The notes beneath the pieces were generated by a model. That model had not been told where the DNA came from, did no database searches, and saw only the letters and a program-made list of their open reading frames with translations. Positions 20,853 to 28,724 of a stretch of 64,000 nucleotides of DNA are shown one piece after another. Source of the stretch: Streptomyces sp. NBC_00457. Lineage in GTDB: Bacteria > Actinomycetota > Actinomycetes > Streptomycetales > Streptomycetaceae. The position numbers and the translations under genes were made by a program. The stretch spans positions 4,712,001 to 4,776,000 of the forward strand of contig NZ_CP107905.1 of assembly GCF_036014015.1 (NCBI RefSeq), written 5' to 3'. Within the stretch, counting starts at the first letter, position 1. The number at the start of each line of letters is the position of its first letter.

Positions 20853-23138
20853 TCAGCTCGCCCCCGCCGGAGTCCCGACCTCGCCGGTCCGCTTCAGTTT
20901 CTGCCAGCGGAGGCGTCCGCCGGTGAGGGCGGTGATGCAGGAGTGGATGAGGACGAGGTACATCATCTGGCGGTAGGCCAGTTGCTGGAGAGGCATCATC
21001 AGGAGGTAGCGGTACTGCTCCCGGTCGAGGCGGAAGGCGTACGCCGCGCAGAAGAGCTGGACGCCGAGGACCGCGAGCCAGGCCAGCAGGGCCGCCTTGA
21101 AGTCGACGAAGATCATCGAGTAGACGGTGAAGACGTCGATGAGCGGTGCGAAGACCGGCGTGATGATCTGGAAGATCACGACCAACGGCATGCCCACCCG
21201 GCCGAAGCGGCCCGAAGGACCCTTGTCCGTAAGTGACTTTCGGTGCTTCCACAGCGCCTGCATCGTGCCGTACGACCATCGATACCGCTGCGACCACAGC
21301 TGCTTCAGCGAACCCGGCGCCTCGGTCCACGCGCGCGCGTGCTCCTGGTAGACGACCCGCCACCCCGCGCGGTGCATGGCGATGGTGATGTCGGTGTCCT
21401 CGGCGAGCGTGTCCTCGCTCATCCCGCCGACCTCGAGGACCGCCTCGCGGCGGAACGCGCCGATCGCGCCGGGGATGGTCGGCATGCAGCGCAGCAGGTC
21501 GTACATGCGGCGGTCGAGGTTGAAGCCCATCACGTACTCGATGTGCTGCCAGGCGCCGATGATCGTGTTGCGGTTGCCGACCTTGGCGTTGCCCGCGACC
21601 GCGCCGATCCCGGGGTCGGCGAAGGGCTGCACCAGCTGCCGTACGGTGTCCGGCTCGAAGACGGTGTCGCCATCCATCATCACGACGATGTCGAAACTGG
21701 CGCTGCGCACCCCGTTGTTCAACGCCGCCGGCTTGCCCGCGTTCTCCTGGCGGATGACGCGGACGTTGCGCATGCCGAGCGAGTCGGCCGCACTCCGCGC
21801 GATCTCCGAGGTGCCGTCCGACGACCCGTCGTCGACGATGATGATCTCGATCGGATGGGTGCTCTTCGCCAGCGACTCCAGGGTGTTGGCGATGCACTCC
21901 TTCTCGTTGTACGCCGGAACGACCACGCTCACCGGCCGGGTGACCGGCGGCCCCCAGCTGAACCGGCGTTTGTTGCGCTGTCTGTAGTGGCGGCGGGCCA
22001 GGATCAGCATCATCCCGAACCGGCCGATCACGGCCACGCCGACGATCATCAGCCCCACGGACAGCGTCGGCACGGTCCACTCGGCGACCGCGACGGCGAC
22101 GATGAGGGCCTTGCCCTCATAGAGGGTGGCGCCAGTGGCGGTGCGGTGGGCGGCCTGGAGGTTCGAAGCGCCGGAACCGGTGCCGGGCTGTGTGCTGCCG
22201 GGCTGGCGGCCGCCGATTGCGGGCGCACCCGTATCGGCCTCGGCCTGCCCGCTCGCCTCCTGCTGCTGGATCACCCCGCTGATGGTGGTGAAGGTGTACC
22301 CCTTCGCCTTCATCTTCTCGATGTACGTCGGCAGCGCCTTGACCGTCTGCTCACGCACCCCGCCCGCGTCGTGGAAGAGGACCGACGCACCCTTGTTCTT
22401 CGACGGCGTGGCCCCCTTGATGATCTTCGAGACGCCCGGCTGCTTCCAGTCGTCGCTGTCGGTGTCGATGAAGACGCTGGTGAAGCCTTCCTCGCCGAGC
22501 TTCTTGTAGACGGGCCAGCTGTAGTTGTCGATGGCGTCCGTCTCCGCGGAGTACGGGGCGCGGAACAGGGTGGTCGTGATGCCGGCCGCGCCCGCGAGCG
22601 CGAGTTGCGTCTGGGTCATCTCGCGCTTGATGCGGGCGTCGCTCTGGTAGGAGAGGTCGACGTGGGTGAAGGTGTGGATGCCCACCTCGTTGCCCTGCTC
22701 GACCAGGTCCTTCACGATGCCCGGGTAGCGGGAGACCATCGAGCCGACCACGAAGAACGTGGCGGGGACGTCGTACTTCTCGAGGATCTTCAGGACCTGG
22801 GGCGTGTACGTCGGGTTGGGGCCGTCGTCGAAGGTGAGCGCGATGGTCTTCTCCGGTACGGACAGCGTGGTGGCCTGGCCGCCCCGGAAGGTGACGATCG
22901 GGCCGCCGTCGAGGATCTTGTCCGGGACCTTGTTGGAGCTGGCGCCGCTGCGCACGCGCTGATCGCCGCCGACCTCGGCGCGCAGATAGCCGTCGAGCAG
23001 CATGATGCAGGTCAGCGCGAGCAGGAGCAGCAGGGCGAGGATCACACGCGGCTTCTGCAGCGCCGCGGCCTTGCCGGCGGCCCGCTGCACCTTCGAGGGA
23101 GCGCGCCTGCGGCCGCGGGAGGACGTCGTCGTGGTCAT
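20853..23138 (-). CDS. Bifunctional polysaccharide deacetylase / family 2 glycosyltransferase
   Basis: Fusion of 761 aa. A membrane helix at 32-49 is followed by an extracytoplasmic CE4 (NodB) deacetylase domain, about 95-295, with TFDDGP (102-107) and metal histidines HTFTH (155-159). Two helices follow at about 343-380. The cytoplasmic processive GT2 domain, about 400-640, has DDG (436-438), DGD (489-491), EDTD (580-583) and QRYRW (617-621), and C-terminal helices complete it. This architecture resembles MatB, which makes a poly-beta-1,6-GlcNAc-type polymer for hyphal aggregation in S. lividans. The same product is an inference. ATG 23138 starts at the family N-terminus. Confidence 0.9.
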   Translation of the reverse strand: MTTTTSSRGRRRAPSKVQRAAGKAAALQKPRVILALLLLLALTCIMLLDGYLRAEVGGDQRVRSGASSNKVPDKILDGGPIVTFRGGQATTLSVPEKTIALTFDDGPNPTYTPQVLKILEKYDVPATFFVVGSMVSRYPGIVKDLVEQGNEVGIHTFTHVDLSYQSDARIKREMTQTQLALAGAAGITTTLFRAPYSAETDAIDNYSWPVYKKLGEEGFTSVFIDTDSDDWKQPGVSKIIKGATPSKNKGASVLFHDAGGVREQTVKALPTYIEKMKAKGYTFTTISGVIQQQEASGQAEADTGAPAIGGRQPGSTQPGTGSGASNLQAAHRTATGATLYEGKALIVAVAVAEWTVPTLSVGLMIVGVAVIGRFGMMLILARRHYRQRNKRRFSWGPPVTRPVSVVVPAYNEKECIANTLESLAKSTHPIEIIIVDDGSSDGTSEIARSAADSLGMRNVRVIRQENAGKPAALNNGVRSASFDIVVMMDGDTVFEPDTVRQLVQPFADPGIGAVAGNAKVGNRNTIIGAWQHIEYVMGFNLDRRMYDLLRCMPTIPGAIGAFRREAVLEVGGMSEDTLAEDTDITIAMHRAGWRVVYQEHARAWTEAPGSLKQLWSQRYRWSYGTMQALWKHRKSLTDKGPSGRFGRVGMPLVVIFQIITPVFAPLIDVFTVYSMIFVDFKAALLAWLAVLGVQLFCAAYAFRLDREQYRYLLMMPLQQLAYRQMMYLVLIHSCITALTGGRLRWQKLKRTGEVGTPAGAS

Positions 23139-23157
23139 GAGAGTGGCTGTGTTCCGG

Positions 23158-23529
23158 TCAGTTGGCGGCGGAGGTCGCGGTCGGCGTCGGGGAGGCGGTC
23201 GGCGGGGCGCCGGTGGGGGCGATGCCGCCCGGCGGCTGCCGGCCGCCGCCGGGTCCCTGGTAACCCCCCGGGGCGCCCTGGCCGTTGTTGCCGAAGGGCA
23301 GCAGCTGGGACGGGTTGAGCGAGATGCCCACGCCCATGAACGCCATGCCCAGGACGACCGCGTAGCCGAGGCAGACGACACCGACGAGGACGCCGATCCG
23401 GCGCAGCACCTTGGACCGGCGACCGGAGTTGTCAACGAACACGGGCCCCTCTACGGAGGTCCCACTGCCGCGTTTGCGGCGGCGACCGCGCACAGCGGCG
23501 CGGGTTTCGATGGCAGGCTCGGAATGCAT
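23158..23529 (-). CDS. Small single-helix membrane protein of the polysaccharide cluster
   Basis: 123 aa. The N-terminus is basic (RGRRRKRG), one membrane helix covers about 44-68, and the C-terminal half is Pro/Gly/Thr-rich, probably disordered and outside the cell. No known domain is recognised. It lies 19 bases upstream of the deacetylase/glycosyltransferase gene on the same strand, so it is probably cotranscribed and may be an accessory factor. The start is ATG at 23529. Confidence 0.75.
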   Translation of the reverse strand: MHSEPAIETRAAVRGRRRKRGSGTSVEGPVFVDNSGRRSKVLRRIGVLVGVVCLGYAVVLGMAFMGVGISLNPSQLLPFGNNGQGAPGGYQGPGGGRQPPGGIAPTGAPPTASPTPTATSAAN

Positions 23530-23713
23530 TCCCCGGATATTAGGGCGCCTTTATGTGGCAGAAACTCGGGAGTTCATGTGAGAGGCCCATGAGAAACGTC
23601 TTAACCTGTGCGTTCACTGAGAGATTGAGCGATCTGTACGGATTCCGCCCTTATGACGTCAGCTCGGTGTGAGACATTTTCGCTGCGAAATCACGAGAGC
23701 GGGTGCATACGCA

Positions 23714-24697
23714 ATGCGGAGTTTCTTGAGGCCGGCAGCCGGGCTCACCTGTCTGATGGCGCTGGTCACCGCGGGGTGCTCCAGTGGCTCCGAATCCGCG
23801 TCGCCGAGCACAACGTCCAGCACGTCCTACGCCCCATACGTCAGTTCCACGGCCGCGTCCGACAACGACTCCGTGGGCTCCCCCACGACGTACAACCTGG
23901 CCTTCGTCATCTCCGACGGCAGCGGCTGCACCCCGAAGTGGAACGGCTCGACCGCCATCGGCGATACGGCCGTTCAGTCCCGTATCTCCGCGCTCAAGGA
24001 GTCCGGCGCCTCCGTCCGCGTCTCCTTCGGCGGGGCTTCCGGGAAGGAACTGGCGGAAAGCTGCGACAGCGCGAGCGAGTTGGCTCAGGCCTACGGCAAG
24101 GCGCTGGACGCCGCCGGGTCCGAGCAGGCCGACTTCGACATCGAGGGCGATGCGCTGGCCGACTCCGCCTCGGTCGAACTGCGGTCCGAGGCCATCGCGT
24201 TGCTTCAGCAGGAGCGCAGTGACCTGAACGTGTCGTTCACGCTGCCGGTCATGCCGTCGGGGCTGGACGACGACAGCCTGGTGTTGCTGGAGTCGGCCAA
24301 CGACCACTCCGTGCAGGTCTCCACGGTCAACCTCATGACCATGAATTACGGCGAGTCGTACGACGGGGATATGGGGGGCTATGCGATCACCGCGGCGAAG
24401 GCGGCGCACGATCAACTGGCGGATGTTTTCGGGCTGTCCGATGCGGCGGCTTGGCGTGGAATGGCGTTGACTTCGATGATCGGGGTGAACGACGTGGATG
24501 GGGAGACGTTCACGTTGTCGGATGCGGCGGAAGTGCGGGCGTTTGCGGAGCAGAGGTCGGTTGCGTGGGTGTCCATGTGGTCGACGTTCCGGGATCAGGA
24601 GTGTGCGGGCGGGAACGCGGACGAAGATGACGCGGCTACGAATTGCAGCGGTGTTGAGCAGGAGGTAGGAGCGTTTGCGGAAGCGTTTGCCGGGTGA
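23714..24697 (+). CDS. GH18-like (chitinase-family) lipoprotein
   Basis: 327-aa predicted lipoprotein with signal MRSFLRPAAG and lipobox ending AGC22, then a Ser/Thr-rich linker to about residue 55. The remainder resembles compact bacterial GH18 domains: SFGG at 104-107 (the SxGG motif), the catalytic DFDIE at 140-144 (DxxDxDxE class), and a late MNYGE segment. It would hydrolyse beta-1,4-GlcNAc-type polymers at the surface. No chitin-binding module is seen. The last third uses more A/T-ending codons than its neighbours. It is divergent from the polysaccharide cluster. Confidence 0.8.
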   Translation: MRSFLRPAAGLTCLMALVTAGCSSGSESASPSTTSSTSYAPYVSSTAASDNDSVGSPTTYNLAFVISDGSGCTPKWNGSTAIGDTAVQSRISALKESGASVRVSFGGASGKELAESCDSASELAQAYGKALDAAGSEQADFDIEGDALADSASVELRSEAIALLQQERSDLNVSFTLPVMPSGLDDDSLVLLESANDHSVQVSTVNLMTMNYGESYDGDMGGYAITAAKAAHDQLADVFGLSDAAAWRGMALTSMIGVNDVDGETFTLSDAAEVRAFAEQRSVAWVSMWSTFRDQECAGGNADEDDAATNCSGVEQEVGAFAEAFAG

Positions 24698-24720
24698 GGG
24701 TGCGTCGGCGAGTGCGGGTC

Positions 24721-24766
24721 GTGGAGGGCTGGTCGCGCAGTTCCCCGCGCCCCTAAAAGGGGCGCT
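24721..24766. repeat. Dispersed Streptomyces intergenic hairpin repeat, copy 1
   Basis: Contains GGTCGCGCAGTTCCCC followed by the stem GCGCCCC (24747-24753), loop TAAAA, GGGGCGC (24759-24765). It lies between the convergent GH18 and amidohydrolase-like genes and may serve as a terminator. Its orientation is opposite to the copies at 37087 and 51691. Confidence 0.85.
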
Positions 24767-24770
24767 GAAC

Positions 24771-25187
24771 TTAACGGCGTCTATGCACCAGACGCCCCGC
24801 GCACACCGTCGCCATGCACTCGCCCTTCTCGTCGAACACCGCCAGATCCGCCCGGGCGTTCTCGGTGATCGTCGTGGGCCGGGTGCTCGGCAGCACGAGC
24901 ACGTCGTTCCGTGCCGCCGCTGCCCGCAGTTCAGCGGTGTCGGCGTGCTCCTCCAGTACCGCCACCGCTCCCTCCTTCAGCACCGCGTGAATCCGTTCGC
25001 GCGGTGTCGGGGCGTCCGGGAGGGGGCCGTCGTGCACGCGCGCGGGGCCGAGGACGCCGCCGGGCCACTGCCGCACCCGCGCATCCGGGAACCGTTCCGT
25101 CAGCTCGGTGAGCGACCCCACCGCGGCGACGCGCGTCCCCGCCACCGCGACGGCGCCGCCCTCGTCCGCCGCGTGAATCGTCAGCAC
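24771..25187 (-). CDS. Imidazolonepropionase-like (amidohydrolase N/C-terminal) small protein
   Basis: 138 aa. It resembles only the small beta-sandwich part that flanks the barrel of metal-dependent amidohydrolases: an N-terminal MLTIHAADEGGAVAVAGTRV segment and a C-terminal ITENARADLAVFDEKGEC segment, with no metal-binding HxH barrel. It is therefore probably not an enzyme on its own. Comparable short genes sit next to mqnC in other streptomycetes as I recall, so this is not a fresh truncation. The GTG start is 7 bases after the mqnC stop, suggesting cotranscription. Confidence 0.7.
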   Translation of the reverse strand: MLTIHAADEGGAVAVAGTRVAAVGSLTELTERFPDARVRQWPGGVLGPARVHDGPLPDAPTPRERIHAVLKEGAVAVLEEHADTAELRAAAARNDVLVLPSTRPTTITENARADLAVFDEKGECMATVCAGRLVHRRR

Positions 25188-25194
25188 GCGTAGG

Positions 25195-26394
25195 TCAGTT
25201 GGAAGCGAGGAGCTTCAGCTCGGGGTGTGCCGTGCCGCCCTCGATCGCGGTGGACGAGATGTGGGACATGACGCGCTCGTCGACGGGGTCGTTGGCCGGG
25301 TCGTCGTGGACGACGAGGTGCTCGTACGTGGTCGAGCGCTGGGCCGGGACGCGTCCCGCCTTGCGGATCAGGTCGATGATCTCGAGACGGTTGGAGCGGT
25401 GCTTGGCGCCCGCGCTGGAGACGACGTTCTCCTCCAGCATGATCGAGCCGAGGTCGTCGGCGCCGTAGTGGAGGGAGAGCTGGCCGACCTCCTTGCCCGT
25501 GGTCAGCCAAGAGCCCTGGATGTGGGCGATGTTGTCCATGAAGAGGCGCGCGATGGCGATCATCCGCAGGTACTCGAAGAGCGTGGCCTGCGTGCGGCCC
25601 TTCAGGTGGTTGTTCTCGGGCTGGTAGGTGTACGGGATGAAGGCCCGGAAGCCGCCCGTGCGGTCCTGTACCTCTCGGATCATCCGCAGATGCTCGATGC
25701 GCTCGGCGTTGGTCTCGCCCGTGCCCATGAGCATCGTGGACGTCGATTCCACACCCAGCTTGTGCGCGGCCTCCATGATCTCCAGCCAGCGCTCGCCGGA
25801 CTCCTTGAGGGGCGCGATGGCCTTGCGGGGGCGCGCGGGAAGGAGTTCCGCGCCGGCGCCGGCGAAGGAGTCGAGGCCGGCGGTGTGAATGCGCTGGATC
25901 GCCTCCTCGACGCTCACCTTGGAGATCCGGGCCATGTGCTCGACCTCGCTCGCCCCCAGGCTGTGGATGACGAGCTGCGGGAACGCCTGCTTGATCGCCG
26001 AGAAGTGCTGCTCGTAGTACTCGACGCCGAAGTCCGGGTGGTGTCCGCCCTGGAACATGATCTGCGTGCCGCCGAGCTCGACCGTCTCGGCACACCGCCG
26101 CAGAATGTCGTCGAGGTCGCGGGTCCAGCCCTTGGCCGTGTCCTTGGGGGGCGCGTAGAAGGCGCAGAACTTGCAGGCCGTGACGCAGACGTTCGTGTAG
26201 TTGATGTTGCGCTCGATGATGTACGTCGCGATGTGCTCGGTCCCGGCGTACCTGCGCTTGCGTACGGCGTCGGCGGCGGCGCCGAGCGCGTGCAGCGGGG
26301 CGTCGCGGTAGAGGTCGAGCGCCTCCTCCGGGGTGATCCGCCCACCCTCGGCGGCACGGTCGAGGACGGACTGAAGGTCGGCCTTCTCGGTCAC
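25195..26394 (-). CDS. mqnC: Cyclic dehypoxanthinyl futalosine synthase
   Basis: Radical-SAM cyclase of the futalosine menaquinone pathway, turning dehypoxanthine futalosine into its cyclic form, 399 aa. The [4Fe-4S]/SAM motif CVTACKFC gives C70, C74 and C77. FQGGHHPDFGVEYYE and PYTYQPENNHLKG are typical of MqnC. GTG 26394 is preceded by AAGGGA; a start 39 bases further upstream adds residues unlike the family. Together with mqnA and mqnE in this window it shows that menaquinone is not made by the classical Men route. Confidence 0.95.
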   Translation of the reverse strand: MTEKADLQSVLDRAAEGGRITPEEALDLYRDAPLHALGAAADAVRKRRYAGTEHIATYIIERNINYTNVCVTACKFCAFYAPPKDTAKGWTRDLDDILRRCAETVELGGTQIMFQGGHHPDFGVEYYEQHFSAIKQAFPQLVIHSLGASEVEHMARISKVSVEEAIQRIHTAGLDSFAGAGAELLPARPRKAIAPLKESGERWLEIMEAAHKLGVESTSTMLMGTGETNAERIEHLRMIREVQDRTGGFRAFIPYTYQPENNHLKGRTQATLFEYLRMIAIARLFMDNIAHIQGSWLTTGKEVGQLSLHYGADDLGSIMLEENVVSSAGAKHRSNRLEIIDLIRKAGRVPAQRSTTYEHLVVHDDPANDPVDERVMSHISSTAIEGGTAHPELKLLASN

Positions 26395-26466
26395 CGGAGC
26401 GTCCCTTTCGTCAAGGGTTGTGGACGGACCCAACCAGCCTACGCCAGGCCTTTTACCGAGCCGACC

Positions 26467-27195
26467 TCAGGCCGTGTACGCCCCGATCAGCAAGCCGACA
26501 TACGCCCCCGCGATCAGGAACGGCCCGAACGGGATCGCCGTCTTCCGGCCCGCCTTCCGCGCGACGACGAGCGCACCGCCGTAGAGCGCCCCCAGTACGA
26601 ACCCCGCGAGCGTGCCGAGCATCACGGTCGGCCAGCCGTACCAGCCGAGCGCGGCGCCCATGCCGAGGGCCAGCTTGACGTCGCCGAAGCCCATGCCGCC
26701 GGGGTTGATCAGGAACAGGACGAGGTAGCCGCAGCCGAGCGTCAGCGCGCCGAACAGGGCGGTGAGCCAGTCCCCGGTGTGCTCGGGGACGAGCGCGACA
26801 AGCCCGAGAAGGACCAGGACCGCCGCCGCGAGCGGGAGGGTCAGCGCGTCCGGCAGACGCCGCACCCGGAAGTCGACGACCGCGAGGAGCACGCCGACGG
26901 GGGCGAGGAGGAGCCAGACGGCGATTTCGGGGCGGGTGTCGGTGGCGGCGGCGAGGGCGGCGCAGACGAGGGCGGTGGTCAGGGGGAGGAGGGGGGTGGT
27001 GGCGGGGCCGTACGACGGGGATGGGCAATCCGCGCATCGTGCCCGCCCGGCCCATCCACGGATCGGATGCCCGCCGGGGCACCGCTCACGCCACGCCTCT
27101 CCGGACGGGACGGCGAAGCGGTAGGCCGCGCGGGGCAGCAGCGCGCCCGCCATCGCGCCCCACAACGCGGCGACGGTCACGAGGAGGCCAGTCAC
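26467..27195 (-). CDS. A24 family prepilin peptidase
   Basis: Membrane aspartic peptidase of 242 aa that cleaves type IV pilin-like leader peptides. Catalytic aspartates are D108 in AVVDFRVRRLPD and D172 in the family motif GFGD (169-172). Zinc-type cysteines C39, C54 and C57 sit in the cytoplasmic N-terminal loop; the typical second CxxC pair is incomplete. About seven helices are predicted. No pilin or Tad/Flp genes are in the window, so its substrates lie elsewhere. Confidence 0.87.
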   Translation of the reverse strand: MTGLLVTVAALWGAMAGALLPRAAYRFAVPSGEAWRERCPGGHPIRGWAGRARCADCPSPSYGPATTPLLPLTTALVCAALAAATDTRPEIAVWLLLAPVGVLLAVVDFRVRRLPDALTLPLAAAVLVLLGLVALVPEHTGDWLTALFGALTLGCGYLVLFLINPGGMGFGDVKLALGMGAALGWYGWPTVMLGTLAGFVLGALYGGALVVARKAGRKTAIPFGPFLIAGAYVGLLIGAYTA

Positions 27196-27235
27196 AAGGA
27201 GTCAGTATGGCAGCGGCGGTTCTGCCGATCCTTTT

Positions 27236-27700
27236 TTACTGAGAGCTTCTGCCGGCCCTCGGCAGCATGATCGTCCGGGACACCACGAACGTCGCCGGGA
27301 TCGCCACCATCGACGCGAGCAGCGGAGCGAAGCGGCTTCCGGCGTGCAGGATGTCGACGATGACGTACACCCCTGCCGTGGTGACGACGAAGCTCGTCGC
27401 GTTTGTCAGGGGGAACAGCAGGAATTTCCGCCAGGTCGGTCTCGTCCGGTAAGTGAACCGGGTGTTGAGGAAGAAGGATCCGATCATGCTGAGACCGGAG
27501 GCGACGAGGTGCGCGGCCATGTACGGAAGGTGCGGCAGGAGCAGCAGGTAAAGGCCGTAGTACGTGCCGGTGTTGATGACACCGACGACGGCGAAGACGA
27601 CGATCTGGCCCGATATCGGGCGGGGCTCCGATTCGGTTCCGGTTCGCGTGCTCGTCCGGGAGTTACTCGTCGGGGAGTCGCTGGTCAGGGAATTGCTCAT
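27236..27700 (-). CDS. GtrA family membrane protein
   Basis: 154 aa with four membrane helices. The family pattern is clear (FAVVGVINTGTYYGLYLLLL, then a helix with SFFLNTRFTY). GtrA-like proteins are thought to flip polyprenyl-phosphate sugars across the membrane. ATG 27700 shares one base with the stop of the GT2 gene (TGATG), so the two are coupled. The N-terminal 35 residues are a Ser/Thr/Asn-rich hydrophilic stretch. Confidence 0.87.
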   Translation of the reverse strand: MSNSLTSDSPTSNSRTSTRTGTESEPRPISGQIVVFAVVGVINTGTYYGLYLLLLPHLPYMAAHLVASGLSMIGSFFLNTRFTYRTRPTWRKFLLFPLTNATSFVVTTAGVYVIVDILHAGSRFAPLLASMVAIPATFVVSRTIMLPRAGRSSQ

Positions 27701-28683
27701 CAGGGAATGAGATCCTTGGTCGGGTGACCGCCGCATCGTGCCGGGTGCTGGGCTCGGTCCACGTTCGTCGCCTTCACCAGGAAGTGCGGGCGGCCCTTGA
27801 CCTCGTAGTAGATCCGCCCGGTGTACTCACCGATGATCCCCAGCATGATCATTTGCATGGCCGCCGCGGCGGTGACGGCCGTGATAATCGTGACATAGCC
27901 CGGGGTCTCGACGCCGTTGATGAGCGCGGCTCCCACGATCCACGCCGTGTAGAGGCCCGTGCACAACAGCAGTGCCATGCCGAGGTAGAGGGCGGCGCGC
28001 AGCGGGCGGTTGTTGAAGGAGAGCAGGCCGTCGAGGCCGTAGTTGAGCAGGCTGCGGAAGCTCCAGGAGCTGCTGCCGTGGGCGCGGGTGGCGTTCTCGT
28101 ACTCGAAGGTGGTGCTGGGGAAGCCGACCCAGGCGAACAGGCCCTTGGAGAAGCGGTTGTACTCGGTGAGGTCCACGATCGCGTCCACCACACGCCGGGA
28201 GAGCAGGCGGAAGTCGCCCACGCCGTCGACGAGTTCGACGTCGACGAGCCGGTTGATGAGGCGGTAGTAGAGGCGGGCGGTGACCGTGCGGGTGAAGCGG
28301 TCGCCGGTCCTGGTGCGCTTGGCGATGACCTGGTCGTAGCCCTGGGTGTGCAGTTCCACCATGCGGTGGATCAGCTCCGGCGGGTGCTGGAGGTCCGCGT
28401 CCATGACGATCACGGCGTCTCCCGAGGCGTGGCGCAGACCGGCGAGCAGGGCTGCCTCCTTGCCGAAGTTCCGGCTGAAGGAGACATAGCGCACGCGCGC
28501 GTCGAGTTCGGCCAACCGCTGCAACTCCTCGAGGGTCCGGTCGCGGCTGCCGTCGTCGACGTAGACGAACTCCATGTCGTGGCCGAGCGGCAGGAGTTCC
28601 TCCGCGATCTTCTGGACCGCGTCGTGGAACCTGGCTATGACGTCTTCTTCGTTGAAGCAGGGTGCGACGATCGAGATGAGCAT
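27700..28683 (-). CDS. Polyprenyl-phosphate glycosyltransferase (GtrB/DPM1-like GT2)
   Basis: 327 aa. An N-terminal GT2 domain starts MLISIVAPCFNEEDVI with VDDGSRDRT and the metal motif DADLQHPPE. Two C-terminal membrane helices follow (about 235-255 and 270-292), as in GtrB/ArnC-type enzymes. It should load a hexose onto undecaprenyl phosphate on the cytoplasmic face. Its neighbours GtrA (flipping) and YfhO (GT-C transfer) complete a three-step system. Confidence 0.88.
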   Translation of the reverse strand: MLISIVAPCFNEEDVIARFHDAVQKIAEELLPLGHDMEFVYVDDGSRDRTLEELQRLAELDARVRYVSFSRNFGKEAALLAGLRHASGDAVIVMDADLQHPPELIHRMVELHTQGYDQVIAKRTRTGDRFTRTVTARLYYRLINRLVDVELVDGVGDFRLLSRRVVDAIVDLTEYNRFSKGLFAWVGFPSTTFEYENATRAHGSSSWSFRSLLNYGLDGLLSFNNRPLRAALYLGMALLLCTGLYTAWIVGAALINGVETPGYVTIITAVTAAAAMQMIMLGIIGEYTGRIYYEVKGRPHFLVKATNVDRAQHPARCGGHPTKDLIP

Positions 28684-28724
28684 GGTTCGGGTACTCCCCG
28701 TGAGGTCCGGTCGGCGAGCGGTGG

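Noticed and set aside
24771..25187. Futalosine-pathway deaminase or hydrolase activity for the amidohydrolase-like gene beside mqnC
   Set aside because: It lacks the metal-binding barrel altogether; a catalytic role cannot be supported.
26467..27195. Type IV pilus or Tad pilus locus
   Set aside because: Only the peptidase gene is present; no pilin, ATPase or secretin genes are found in the window.
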